A stretch of 64,000 bases of DNA from Streptomyces curacoi (GTDB taxonomy: Bacteria > Actinomycetota > Actinomycetes > Streptomycetales > Streptomycetaceae), in contig NZ_KQ947987.1 in assembly GCF_001513975.1 (NCBI RefSeq), forward strand, positions 62,001 through 126,000, given 5' to 3'. Numbering within the stretch: position 1 is the first letter of the stretch; each line of letters begins with the position of its first letter. Shown in pieces: positions 10,014-17,717 of this stretch. Under the pieces are notes generated by a model. It saw nothing but the letters and a program-made list of their open reading frames with translations. It was not told the DNA's origin and searched no databases. The translations under genes were made by a program, and so were the position numbers.

Positions 10014-10188
10014 TCGCGCCGAAGGCGCGAGAAGAGATCGTTCCGGGGGTGCAAGCCCCTGGAATGACGAACGCCCAGCCTTGTAGGGGGCCGGGCGGTC
10101 GTTGCAGTCAGGAACGTAATGTCCTGCGCGTGTAGGAACCTGCATGACATCACGTCCTGGTCTGCGGTGCAAAAGCAACCAGGAAGGG
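10014..10188 (+). ncRNA. Chain of stem-loops upstream of the recombinase genes; possible structured RNA
   Basis: Four or five hairpins follow one another: TCGCGCC/GGCGCGA (10014-10030); TTCCGGGGG...GCCCCTGGAA (about 10040-10063); a 13-position stem with 11 pairs, CGAACGCCCAGCC with GGCCGGGCGGTCG (about 10067-10102); CAGGA/TCCTG (about 10109-10126); and CCTGGT/ACCAGG (about 10157-10184). They occupy the space between the nrdJ terminator and a 49-codon ORF. The region could be a 5' leader, a structured end of a mobile element or an independent small RNA. Only folding is visible, not expression. Confidence 0.4.
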
Positions 10189-10192
10189 AGTG

Positions 10193-10342
10193 ATGAACAT
10201 GACGAACAAGCGTCAGACCAGCAAGAAGGTCGCCGCGAAGGCCAGCAAGCAGCTGACCAGCCCGAAGTCGACCCCGGCGCAGAAGTCTGTGGCGGCCAGC
10301 GCCTTGTCGCAGACGAAGACCGGCAAGACCAAGAAGAAGTGA
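10193..10342 (+). CDS. 49-aa lysine-rich basic protein
   Basis: A short ORF starting MNMTNKRQTSKKVAAKASKQ and ending KTGKTKKK, with 14 Lys or Arg and no acidic residue. It is preceded by GGAAGGGAG at 10182-10190, a good ribosome site for ATG 10193 (ATG 10199 is an alternative). The middle (PKSTPAQKSVAASALSQ) resembles small basic hypothetical proteins seen beside mobile genes in other bacteria; this is memory, not a search. Its charge suggests nucleic-acid binding. It lies 99 bp before the recombinase gene, downstream of the hairpin region, and is likely part of the same element. Confidence 0.6.
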   Translation: MNMTNKRQTSKKVAAKASKQLTSPKSTPAQKSVAASALSQTKTGKTKKK

Positions 10343-10441
10343 TACTGGCCGTCCCGGGCCTACACCCGGGGCGGCCAGCCTCGTTTCCGCTGGCCAGGCA
10401 CGCCGCCGTAACCGATTCAACGATGTTGCGTTGAATGCATC

Positions 10442-11569
10442 GTGAGTCGAGGGGTGGATCTGCCAGGTGCCGCGCACCTGATGCTGGCCGACGGCGTCGT
10501 GCATCTGGAACCGGAGCCAGCGGTTTTCGAGGCGATGCTGGACGGCTGGGCCCGGCAGCAAAGGACCCGGTTCCTGGACGAGGTCGGGACGATCAAGCCG
10601 CGGCTGTCCGTGGTGCGGCGGTTCGCGGAGTTCACTAACCAGTACCCCTGGCAGTGGGAGCCTGCCGAAGTCGAGGCGTTCATCGACCACCTAAGGTCGC
10701 GGCGCAAGAAGTTCGCCGTGTCCACCGGGCGGAACTACCAGAACGCGCTCCGGATGTTCTGCGAGTACGCCACCGACGCTCGCTACGGCTGGCCCGTGCG
10801 CTGTCTGGAACGCTTCGGCCAGGCGCCCGTGCAGATCCTGCACGAGTGGAACACGGTCACCCACAGCAGCGAATACGAGGGCGACGCCGGTCGGCGCCCA
10901 CTGACCTACGACGAGGTTCAGGCTCTGTTCGACGCGGCTGACGCACGGGTCGCCGAGATCCGGGCCCGGCGTCGCAAGGGCTCACTTGCTGCCCTTCGGG
11001 ACGCGATCCTCCTCAAAACCGTCTACGCCTACGGGCTCCGCCGTCAGGAAGCCTGCGGGCTGGACCTGGCTGACCTACGGCGGAATCCGAAGATGCCGCA
11101 GTACGGCCGGTTTGGCGGCCTGTTCGTACGCTACGGAAAGTCCTCCAAGGGAGGCCCGCCCAAGCGCCGCACCGTCTTGACCGTCCCCGAACTGGACTGG
11201 AGCGTCGACCTCCTTGACCAGTACCTGGAGGAGGTCCGCCCGGCCTTCTCCCCAGGAAAGCACCCCGCCCTCTGGATCACCGAACGCCGGGGCCGGATGT
11301 CCACCCGCCGCCTGGACGAAGCCTTCGAGACCGCCCGCAAAGCTGCAGACCTGCCCGAAGAACTCGACTTGCACGGGCTTCGCCACAGCTACGTCACGCA
11401 TCTCGTTGAGTTCGGCTACCCCGAGCGGTTCGTCCAGGACCAGGTCGGCCACGCCTACGCCAGCACCACCGCGATCTACACCGGCGTCTCGGACGAGTAC
11501 CGCAACCGGTTGCTTCAGCGGATGTTGAAGGAACGGCACGCCGAGCTCTGGGAGGACGACGACACGTGA
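10442..11569 (+). CDS. Tyrosine-type site-specific recombinase/integrase
   Basis: A 375-aa recombinase with an N-terminal SAM-like core-binding domain (about residues 25-120) and a C-terminal catalytic domain. All catalytic residues are present: Arg200 (YGLRRQEACGL), Lys in GKSSKGG, His311 and Arg314 (HGLRHS), His337 (VGHAYAS) and the nucleophile Tyr346 (TTAIYTGV). It should cut and rejoin DNA through a 3'-phosphotyrosine link. The start is GTG 10442; ATG 10481 is an alternative. Its last four bases (GTGA) form the start of the next gene, so the two are translationally coupled. It is probably the active enzyme of the element. Confidence 0.9.
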   Translation: MSRGVDLPGAAHLMLADGVVHLEPEPAVFEAMLDGWARQQRTRFLDEVGTIKPRLSVVRRFAEFTNQYPWQWEPAEVEAFIDHLRSRRKKFAVSTGRNYQNALRMFCEYATDARYGWPVRCLERFGQAPVQILHEWNTVTHSSEYEGDAGRRPLTYDEVQALFDAADARVAEIRARRRKGSLAALRDAILLKTVYAYGLRRQEACGLDLADLRRNPKMPQYGRFGGLFVRYGKSSKGGPPKRRTVLTVPELDWSVDLLDQYLEEVRPAFSPGKHPALWITERRGRMSTRRLDEAFETARKAADLPEELDLHGLRHSYVTHLVEFGYPERFVQDQVGHAYASTTAIYTGVSDEYRNRLLQRMLKERHAELWEDDDT

Positions 11570-11892
11570 TCAAGAAGATGGGCTACCAGTGGCACCTGCG
11601 GCAGATCATGGCCACCCGGCAGATGTTCCAGACAACTGATTTGGTCGGCCCACTCGCCGAGCGAGGCATCACCCTGTCCCGGGAACAGGTATTCCGCCTG
11701 GTCACCCAGCCCCCACAGCGGCTGTCGATGGACACCCTCGCGGCCCTCTGCGACATCCTCAGCTGCCAGCCCGGCGACCTCATCGAGGTCCGGGTCGTCA
11801 ACGAGGAGATCCGCAAGACCGCGGACGAAGCACCGGTCCGGCCGCTGCCGGCCGCCCGCCGGACCACGATTCGTCGCCCCGAGGGACTATGA
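11566..11892 (+). CDS. Small XRE/Cro-like HTH protein of the recombinase operon
   Basis: A 108-aa protein with a helix-turn-helix in residues 10-75 (RQIMATRQMFQTTDLVGPLA, then ITLSREQVFRLV, MDTLAALCDILSCQPGDLIE), of the short Cro/C1 type that ends in a conserved CxPGDLIE. A basic tail (AARRTTIRRPEGL) follows. It starts at GTG within the stop of the recombinase (GTGA) and ends in the ATGA that starts the next gene. Position between two recombinase-type proteins suggests an accessory DNA-binding or directionality role, or a repressor of the operon. The fold is fairly clear; the role is inferred. Confidence 0.8.
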   Translation: MIKKMGYQWHLRQIMATRQMFQTTDLVGPLAERGITLSREQVFRLVTQPPQRLSMDTLAALCDILSCQPGDLIEVRVVNEEIRKTADEAPVRPLPAARRTTIRRPEGL

Positions 11893-14213
11893 CCAAGGCT
11901 CGCGACCGCCGTCGAGCCGAACAGCGACAGGCCGCCCTGGACCGCGTGATCACCGTGCTCACCGCCTCGCTGCCCCACCTCGACCGGGCGGAAGCCGTCC
12001 AGGCCGTCTCCGAGGCACATGCCGCCCGGGGCATCCCGCTCCGCGACCTCGACCAGCACCTCACCGACCACCCCACGGCCCTGATCTCCGGCGAAGCCCA
12101 CTGCCCGCCTGTCGTCGTCCGCCTCGCCAAGATCCTGCATACTGCGGGACACACAGCCGTAGTCCGACCGGCCTGCACCGACTGCGGAAGATCCAACCTG
12201 GACCTCCCACGGCTCGGCCCCAACGGGCGCCTCTGCATCAACTGCTCGGCCCGCAGCAGCAAGGGCACCTGCGACCGGTGCGGTCGCACCGACACCCGGC
12301 TCGCCGCCCGCCGAGCCGAGGGCCTCATCTGCTACTCCTGCTACCGCGTCGACGCGGACGTCGTCGAGGAATGCGCCGTCTGCGGCCAACTCCGCATGCC
12401 GGTTACCCGCCGCCCGGACAACTCCCCGCTCTGCGTGTCCTGCTGGGTCGGCCCCCAGCACACCTGCGTGAGCTGCGGCACCGTTGGACCGGCCAAGTCG
12501 AACGGCCCGGACGGGGCGCTCTGCGCGTCCTGCCACCACCGGCAGCAGAAGCCGGTCCGGGAATGCGGCCGTTGCGGACAAGTCCGACGCATCGCTCGTC
12601 GGGCCACCGGCTCGCGGCCGGACATCTGCGAAGACTGCTACAGCGGGCCCGTCAAAACCTGCTCCATCTGCGGGAAAGCCTGCCCCTGCCACCGCGGGAC
12701 GGACGGCGCCTGGGCCTGCCGAAGCTGTCGCCCGAGGCTGACCCAGGAATGCTGCCGCTGCGGTCGGACCCGCCGAGTCCACACCCGCTGGCCGATCGGC
12801 CCGGTCTGCTCGACCTGCTACACCGTCGTGCTGGATGCGCCCGCGACCTGCACCGGCTGCGGCCGCCACCAGCCGCTGATCGGCATCGCCGAGGACGGCA
12901 CCAGGATTTGCGGAGCCTGCTCGGGCACCGCCTTCGACTACACCTGTCGCACCTGCGGGCTCGGCGGCCGAACCTACGCCGACGCCCAATGCGCCCGCTG
13001 CGTCCTCACCGCCCGCCTCCAGCAGCTGCTGGCTGGCCCCGCCGGGCACATCCCAGCACCGCTACAGCCGCTGCGGGAGACTCTCGCCCTGGCCGAGCGG
13101 CCCCGCGGCATCCTGCACTGGCTCACGCACAGCCCGAACGCCGCCCTCTTCGCCAGCTTGGCCGCCTCGGGCGAACCGATCACCCACCAGCGGCTCGATC
13201 AGCTCCCGCCCAGCCGACACCTGCACTACGTCCGCCACACCCTCGTGCACCTCGGCGCCCTCCCATGGCGAGATGAGGAACTCGACCGAATCCCCGCCTG
13301 GCTGGACACCGTCCTGGCTGACCGTCCCGCCGGCCACGTCCAGCTGGTCCGCCCCTACGCGCACTGGCACTTGCTGCGACGGGCCCGACGACGCGCCACC
13401 CAGCGTCGCCGCCCGGCGGAGCCGGGCTCGTTCCTCCGAACCCGGGTCCTGGTCGCTCTGGAGTTCCTCGCCTGGCTGGACGAACATGGCCTCGACCTGG
13501 GCGGACTTCGGCAAGACCACCTCGACCGATGGCTGGACGCGGGCAACACCCGCACCTACGCGATCCGCTACTTCCTGTCCTGGACCACCGGCCGCGGCCT
13601 CACCTGCAAGCTCACGGTCCCTTCCATTCCGCGTCAGCAGCCCAGCCGGCTGATGGACGAAGACGGCCGCTGGCAGCTGCTGAAACGGTGCCTGACCGAC
13701 TCCGCCATGGCTCTGGACATCCGGGCCGCCGGCGCACTGATCCTGCTCTTCGGGCTGCACGCGTCCCACGTCCGGCACCTCACTGCGACCCAACTCACCC
13801 GCCGCAACGGCAACAGCTACCTCACCGTCGACCGGCACCCGATCCTGCTGCCGCCCCGGCTCGCCAGACTCCTCCACCAGCTGGCCGAAGCACCCCACAC
13901 CCGGGCCGCCCTCACCCGCACCAACCGCGGCGAGCCATGGCTCTTCCCCGGCCTCGTCCCCGGCCGCCCCACATCGCAGACAGGCCTCAGCTCGAAGCTT
14001 CTGTCCCAAGGCATCGACACAAGGCCCGCTCGAAACGCAGCTCTGGTCGCACTCGCCGGCGACCTGCCCGCACCAGTCCTCGCGAGCATCCTCGGTCTCC
14101 ACCCCAACACCGCAGTTCGCTGGGCGGGGTTCGCCAAGACCTCCTGGGCCGACTACCTCGCCGCCCGTGCTGCGAGCCTTCGCCAGGAGAGGAATACGAC
14201 GCCGCAGAAATAA
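11889..14213 (+). CDS. Zinc-knuckle array protein with a degenerate tyrosine-recombinase C-terminus
   Basis: A 774-aa protein. Residues 1-90 are helical and charged. Residues 96-371 contain about 18 CxxC knuckles (CTDCGRS, CINCSAR, CDRCGRT, CYSCYR and so on), probably making nine zinc ribbons of about 30 residues. Residues 515-570 look like a core-binding domain, and 590-770 like a recombinase catalytic fold. Catalytic positions appear lost: the first Arg is His624 (FGLHASHVRHL), and the tyrosine position reads Trp745 (NTAVRWAGF). It may be a DNA-recognition partner of the active recombinase upstream, with which it is translationally coupled through ATGA. I know no characterised homologue; the domain assignment of the C-terminus is by motif alignment only. 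Confidence 0.75.
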   Translation: MTKARDRRRAEQRQAALDRVITVLTASLPHLDRAEAVQAVSEAHAARGIPLRDLDQHLTDHPTALISGEAHCPPVVVRLAKILHTAGHTAVVRPACTDCGRSNLDLPRLGPNGRLCINCSARSSKGTCDRCGRTDTRLAARRAEGLICYSCYRVDADVVEECAVCGQLRMPVTRRPDNSPLCVSCWVGPQHTCVSCGTVGPAKSNGPDGALCASCHHRQQKPVRECGRCGQVRRIARRATGSRPDICEDCYSGPVKTCSICGKACPCHRGTDGAWACRSCRPRLTQECCRCGRTRRVHTRWPIGPVCSTCYTVVLDAPATCTGCGRHQPLIGIAEDGTRICGACSGTAFDYTCRTCGLGGRTYADAQCARCVLTARLQQLLAGPAGHIPAPLQPLRETLALAERPRGILHWLTHSPNAALFASLAASGEPITHQRLDQLPPSRHLHYVRHTLVHLGALPWRDEELDRIPAWLDTVLADRPAGHVQLVRPYAHWHLLRRARRRATQRRRPAEPGSFLRTRVLVALEFLAWLDEHGLDLGGLRQDHLDRWLDAGNTRTYAIRYFLSWTTGRGLTCKLTVPSIPRQQPSRLMDEDGRWQLLKRCLTDSAMALDIRAAGALILLFGLHASHVRHLTATQLTRRNGNSYLTVDRHPILLPPRLARLLHQLAEAPHTRAALTRTNRGEPWLFPGLVPGRPTSQTGLSSKLLSQGIDTRPARNAALVALAGDLPAPVLASILGLHPNTAVRWAGFAKTSWADYLAARAASLRQERNTTPQK

Positions 14214-14232
14214 GTGGTCTGCGCCAGTACGC

Positions 14233-14255
14233 CGGGCGGGGCTTGGCCCCGCCCG
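14233..14255 (+). terminator. Hairpin after the zinc-knuckle gene
   Basis: A perfect 10-bp stem, CGGGCGGGGC, loop TTG, 20 bp after the stop codon. It is likely the operon terminator or the right structured end of the element. Confidence 0.6.
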
Positions 14256-14290
14256 CGGACAGGCCTTGAAGGGCCTGACGGAAGGTCCAC

Positions 14291-14327
14291 AAGGAGGGGC
14301 GCCGACCACATGTCGGCGCCCCTCCTT
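14291..14327 (-). terminator. Strong hairpin between the element and terD
   Basis: A perfect 16-bp stem AAGGAGGGGCGCCGAC with loop CACAT. It lies 33 bp past the TerD-family stop on the minus strand and can also stop transcription from the left. Confidence 0.8.
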
Positions 14328-14359
14328 GCTGTATGTCCCCGCGAGCGTACGGGCGGCTC

Positions 14360-14890
14360 TCAGGGCCGGCGGCGCCTGCCCATGGTGGCCGTGAACGTCG
14401 CCGGGTCGTCCTCGAAACCGTGGATTCCGGGGTGGAAGTCCCACGTGGACCCTTCGCGTATGAACTCCGCGACGGTCGCCGCCGTCGATCCGAGGACGGC
14501 ACCGAAGTCGTCCTCGGCCAGGACGGTGTAACCCTCGCGGATGCGCAGCGCCGGCTTGACGACGCTGACGAAGGTCCGTTGCGCGGGGCGTTGCTGGATC
14601 ACGACTCCGACCACCACGCGCGCGTACCGGCTGTCGAGCCGGTCGAGCTCCGCGGTCAGGACCTCGTCCCAGCCGAAGCCCTTGCCGTCCTTGCTGTCCC
14701 GGTTCAGATAGATGGTTCCGTCCGGGGAACGGCTGTCGAAGTGCACAACGTAGGCGGGATCGCCGTACGGATCGTCGGCCAGGTACGTCGCGGCGACGAG
14801 GTCCAGGTCGGTGGGTGGCTGACCGGCGGGACTCGGGTCCCACTTGACCGAGATTTCGACTTTCCGGATCCCCTTGTTGATGGCGTTCAC
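14360..14890 (-). CDS. TerD-family protein
   Basis: A 176-aa TerD-domain protein. The acidic calcium-binding type motifs are visible: KVEISVKWDPS, PTDLDLVAATYLADD, VVHFDSRSPDGTIYLNRDSKDG and GWDEVLTAELDRLD. TerD proteins are linked to tellurite and stress resistance and, in Streptomyces, to differentiation; the biochemical role is not settled. GTG at 14890 is preferred over the longer frame to 14968 because AAGGGGAG lies just upstream and the shorter start matches family length. The gene is divergent from the YdbC-like gene. Confidence 0.88.
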   Translation of the reverse strand: MNAINKGIRKVEISVKWDPSPAGQPPTDLDLVAATYLADDPYGDPAYVVHFDSRSPDGTIYLNRDSKDGKGFGWDEVLTAELDRLDSRYARVVVGVVIQQRPAQRTFVSVVKPALRIREGYTVLAEDDFGAVLGSTAATVAEFIREGSTWDFHPGIHGFEDDPATFTATMGRRRRP

Positions 14891-15045
14891 CAGGCTCCCC
14901 TTCCCCGTTCCGCGAATGCCCTCAGCCCGAACTGCCCAGCAGGCGAGGCCGGTTGTCCATCCTGCCACGCGAGCCGGCGCGTACGCCGGGGAGCTCTGCA
15001 GCCGAGCGTGACCGGCGCCACGCTCCGTGGCCTTACCATGGCGCG

Positions 15046-15651
15046 GTGCTGGTCAAGTGGATTCGCTGCACCGTGGTGGACCGCCGCGGCTTCGAGCGGG
15101 GGCAGCGAAAGTGGGCGGGGCTTCTGGGGGAGCCGGGATTTCGGGGGCAGGGTGGTGGCTGGAGTCGGGGGCGGCAGGGGGTGGTGCACGTCTTCTCGTT
15201 CTGGGAGAGCCGCTCCTTCTACGACTCCTTCATGGCCCGCTCCCACGACAGACTGGCGGCGGCCCAGTCGGGCACCTACAAGGACATGCAGGTCAAACTC
15301 TTCGACTACCGCTTCGATGTGAAGACCGGCTTCGAGCCGCGCTTCACCGACGCGGACCTAGTCCGGGTGGCGCACTGTCGTGTCCATGAGGATCGCGCCG
15401 AACACTTCACTCTGATGCAGGAGAAGGTCTGGAACCCCGCGATGGCCGGCTCTCCCGGGATGATCCGCGGGCTGTTCGGTGAGGCACCGGGCCATGAGTT
15501 CCTGGTGCTGTCGATGTGGCGGTCGGCCGCGGAGCACGGCAAGTACCGCACGGAGCGCGTGGAGCGCTTGGCGCTGCGAGCCCAGACAGAGGCGGACATC
15601 GCGGCTCTTACGGGTGACATCGTGGAGCTCGAACCGACCTGGACGGTTTGA
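15046..15651 (+). CDS. YdbC-like (DUF4937) family protein
   Basis: A 201-aa protein that begins VLVKWIRCTVVDRRGFERGQ, the usual start of the YdbC/DUF4937 family in Streptomyces. The frame extends to 14953, but GTG 15046 is chosen on that basis. The sequence looks like two dimeric alpha-beta barrel (ABM-like) repeats: one ending in VFSFWESRSFYDSFM and one in EFLVLSMWRSAAEHGKY. ABM folds often bind small molecules or act as monooxygenases. No catalytic residues can be assigned and the function is unknown. It lies 155 bp from the divergent TerD gene. Confidence 0.7.
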   Translation: MLVKWIRCTVVDRRGFERGQRKWAGLLGEPGFRGQGGGWSRGRQGVVHVFSFWESRSFYDSFMARSHDRLAAAQSGTYKDMQVKLFDYRFDVKTGFEPRFTDADLVRVAHCRVHEDRAEHFTLMQEKVWNPAMAGSPGMIRGLFGEAPGHEFLVLSMWRSAAEHGKYRTERVERLALRAQTEADIAALTGDIVELEPTWTV

Positions 15652-15770
15652 ATTCCGGACCGCTGAATCGTGCGCCCTGGTGTGGCCGGTGGTGCAGGAA
15701 GTGTGTGACCTACGCCGTATGGGGCCCGTCCGAGTGCTCGATCAGCCGTCACTCGATCTAGGGTCTTGGC

Positions 15771-16430
15771 ATGGCACGACCACGGCGCATCGTCCTTGTC
15801 CGGCACGGCGAGTCAACGGGCAATGTTGATGACACCGTGTACGAGCGTGAGCCCGACCATGCTCTGGCCCTGACCGAGCGGGGCTGGCGGCAGGCCGAGG
15901 AGACGGGCAAAGGGCTGCGCGAGCTGTTCGGCCGTGAGCGGGTCAGCGTGTACGTCTCCCCTTACCGCCGTACGCACGAGACGCTGCGCGCCTTCCATCT
16001 GGATCCCGAGCTCATACGGGTGCGCGAGGAGCCCCGGCTGCGCGAGCAGGACTGGGGGAACTGGCAGGACCGCGACGACGTACGGCTCCAGAAGTCCTAC
16101 CGGGACGCCTACGGCCACTTCTTCTACCGCTTCGCGCAGGGCGAGTCCGGCGCCGACGTGTACGACCGGGTCGGCGGCTTCCTGGAGAGCCTGTTCCGCA
16201 GTTTCGAGGCGCCCGACCACCCGCCGAACGTGCTGCTGGTCACCCATGGTCTGGCGATGCGGCTGTTCTGCATGCGCTGGTTCCACTGGACGGTCGCGGA
16301 ATTCGAGTCGCTGTCGAACCCGGGGAACGGCGAGGTGCGGATGCTCGTTCTCGGGGAGGACGGCAAGTACACACTTGACCGGCCGTTCGAACGCTGGCGG
16401 GATCCGGAACCGTACGGGATCACCGGATAG
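15771..16430 (+). CDS. Histidine phosphatase (phosphoglycerate mutase-like) family protein
   Basis: A 219-aa branch-1 histidine phosphatase. The N-terminal LVRHGESTGN box carries the phospho-acceptor His; YVSPYRRTHET has the second Arg; LREQDWGNWQD supplies the acid; and LLVTHGLAMRL has the second His. It dephosphorylates a small phospho-compound, but the substrate cannot be predicted. ATG 15771 is the only start that keeps the RHG box. The stop is 12 bp from the next gene, so the two are likely co-transcribed. Confidence 0.9.
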   Translation: MARPRRIVLVRHGESTGNVDDTVYEREPDHALALTERGWRQAEETGKGLRELFGRERVSVYVSPYRRTHETLRAFHLDPELIRVREEPRLREQDWGNWQDRDDVRLQKSYRDAYGHFFYRFAQGESGADVYDRVGGFLESLFRSFEAPDHPPNVLLVTHGLAMRLFCMRWFHWTVAEFESLSNPGNGEVRMLVLGEDGKYTLDRPFERWRDPEPYGITG

Positions 16431-16442
16431 AGTGGCAGGGCG

Positions 16443-17348
16443 ATGACCGCTGACTCCTCTCCTCAAGGGCGCCTGGAGCGCGCCCTCGCCAGCCTGCGCG
16501 GACTCGCGGTGGGGGATGCGCTGGGCTCGCAGTTCTTCGTACCGGTGAACTATCCGCTGCTGAAGCGACGCGAGGTGCCGTCCGGCCCCTGGCAGTGGAC
16601 GGACGACACGGAGATGGCCTGCTCCGTGGTCGCCGTTCTGGCCGCCCACCACCGCATCGACCAGGACGCGCTGGCCCGCTCCTTCGCCGAGCACCATGAC
16701 TTCGACCGGGGCTACGGCCCTGCGGTCAACCGGCTGCTGCGCCTGGTCCGGGAGGGTGGCGACTGGCGCGAGCTGTCGGCCGCGCTCTTCAACGGACAGG
16801 GCTCCTGGGGCAACGGCGCCGCGATGCGCATCGCGCCGCTGGGTGCCTGGTACGCGGACGACCCGGAGCAGGCGACCCACCAGGCCGAGATCTCGGCCTA
16901 CCCCACACACCAGCATCGCGAGGCCGTGGTCGGCGCCATGGCCGTCGCCGCGGCTGCCGCGCTGGCCGCCGCCCCCGGCGGCCCGCCCAGCCCTCCATCG
17001 CTCCTCGACGACGTCATCGCCCTCGTCCCGAAGAGTGCGGTCGGCGCGGGCCTGCGACGCGCCCGGGACATGCTCGACTACGGCGATGCGGCCACCGTCG
17101 CGGCCGTCCTGGGCTGCGGCCGGCGGACCACGGCCCACGACACGGTTCCCTTCGCGCTCTGGTCGGCCGCTCGGGCCCTCGGTGACTACGAGGAGGCCTT
17201 CTGGACGACCGCGCAGGTCGGCGGTGACGTGGACACCACGTGCGCCATTGTGGGCGGGGTGATCGGCTCCGGGAAGGCGGGCACGGCGCCCGCCGAGTGG
17301 GTGGAGCGGACAGAGGCACTTCCGCAGTGGGTGCCGACGGCCGCGTAG
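16443..17348 (+). CDS. ADP-ribosylglycohydrolase family protein
   Basis: A 301-aa member of the ADP-ribosyl-[dinitrogen reductase] hydrolase family, which removes ADP-ribose from proteins or small molecules using two Mg ions. Family landmarks are GLAVGDALGSQFF, WTDDTEMACS (metal ligands TDD), SWGNGAAMRIAPLG and AQVGGDVDTTCAIVGGVIGS (metal ligands D-D-T). It starts 12 bp after the phosphatase gene and is probably translated from the same mRNA. The natural substrate is unknown. Confidence 0.92.
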   Translation: MTADSSPQGRLERALASLRGLAVGDALGSQFFVPVNYPLLKRREVPSGPWQWTDDTEMACSVVAVLAAHHRIDQDALARSFAEHHDFDRGYGPAVNRLLRLVREGGDWRELSAALFNGQGSWGNGAAMRIAPLGAWYADDPEQATHQAEISAYPTHQHREAVVGAMAVAAAAALAAAPGGPPSPPSLLDDVIALVPKSAVGAGLRRARDMLDYGDAATVAAVLGCGRRTTAHDTVPFALWSAARALGDYEEAFWTTAQVGGDVDTTCAIVGGVIGSGKAGTAPAEWVERTEALPQWVPTAA

Positions 17349-17717
17349 CGCGGTTCGCTGCGCTGCCCGAGCCCTCAATAACTTTCTGTGCCCGCCGGGA
17401 ACTCTGCGTGACCGCTGGTCCGTTGTCGTGGCACTTGGTGTGTGGCCGCCGGGGCCGCGCACAGTGACGCGAGGCGCCCAGGGGGTGGAGACGTGGGGTT
17501 CCTGTCAGTGCTGGGCATGTTGTCGGTGGCAGCGGCTGCCGCGTGGGGCGGGCTTCGGCTGTCATGCGTCACCCGGGCCCGCCCGGCGTCGGTCGCCACG
17601 GGGTCAGTGCGGATGGCCGGCTCGGCGTCCTCGCAGGCGGTCCTCCGCTCGGAGTCCTCGCCGGCGGTCCCCCGGACGCGATCCGGCCATCCGCGGCTCC
17701 TCCCGGTCCCGGCCGGG
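17349..17717. other. 369-bp gene-free stretch with a 27-bp duplication
   Basis: No convincing gene lies between the converging ADP-ribosylglycohydrolase and MFS genes. Two imperfect 27-bp copies beginning GCTCGG-GTCCTCGC-GGCGG lie at 17620-17646 and 17647-17673. A long forward ORF beginning at 17442 is a shadow of the MFS gene on the other strand. Confidence 0.5.

Larger units (their letters stand above)
9974..14260. mobile_element. Putative transposon-like element carrying three coupled recombinase-type genes
   Basis: Between the nrdJ terminator and the TerD gene lie hairpin DNA, a 49-aa basic protein, a complete tyrosine recombinase, an HTH protein and a zinc-knuckle/degenerate recombinase protein, the last three overlapping by 4 bp each. 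In the Streptomyces order I know, nrdJ is followed directly by the TerD-type gene, so this block looks inserted. The ends are not resolved: the left boundary is placed after the nrdJ hairpin, and the right at a 10-bp perfect stem (CGGGCGGGGC, 14233-14255). I found no clear terminal repeat or target duplication by eye. It recalls Tn554 or RIT elements, which also encode several tyrosine recombinases, but the gene set differs. Confidence 0.6.

Noticed and set aside
11583..14843. Long minus-strand ORFs across the zinc-knuckle gene
   Set aside because: They are complements of a Cys/Arg-rich high-GC gene. The plus strand has regular CxxC spacing and coupled starts.
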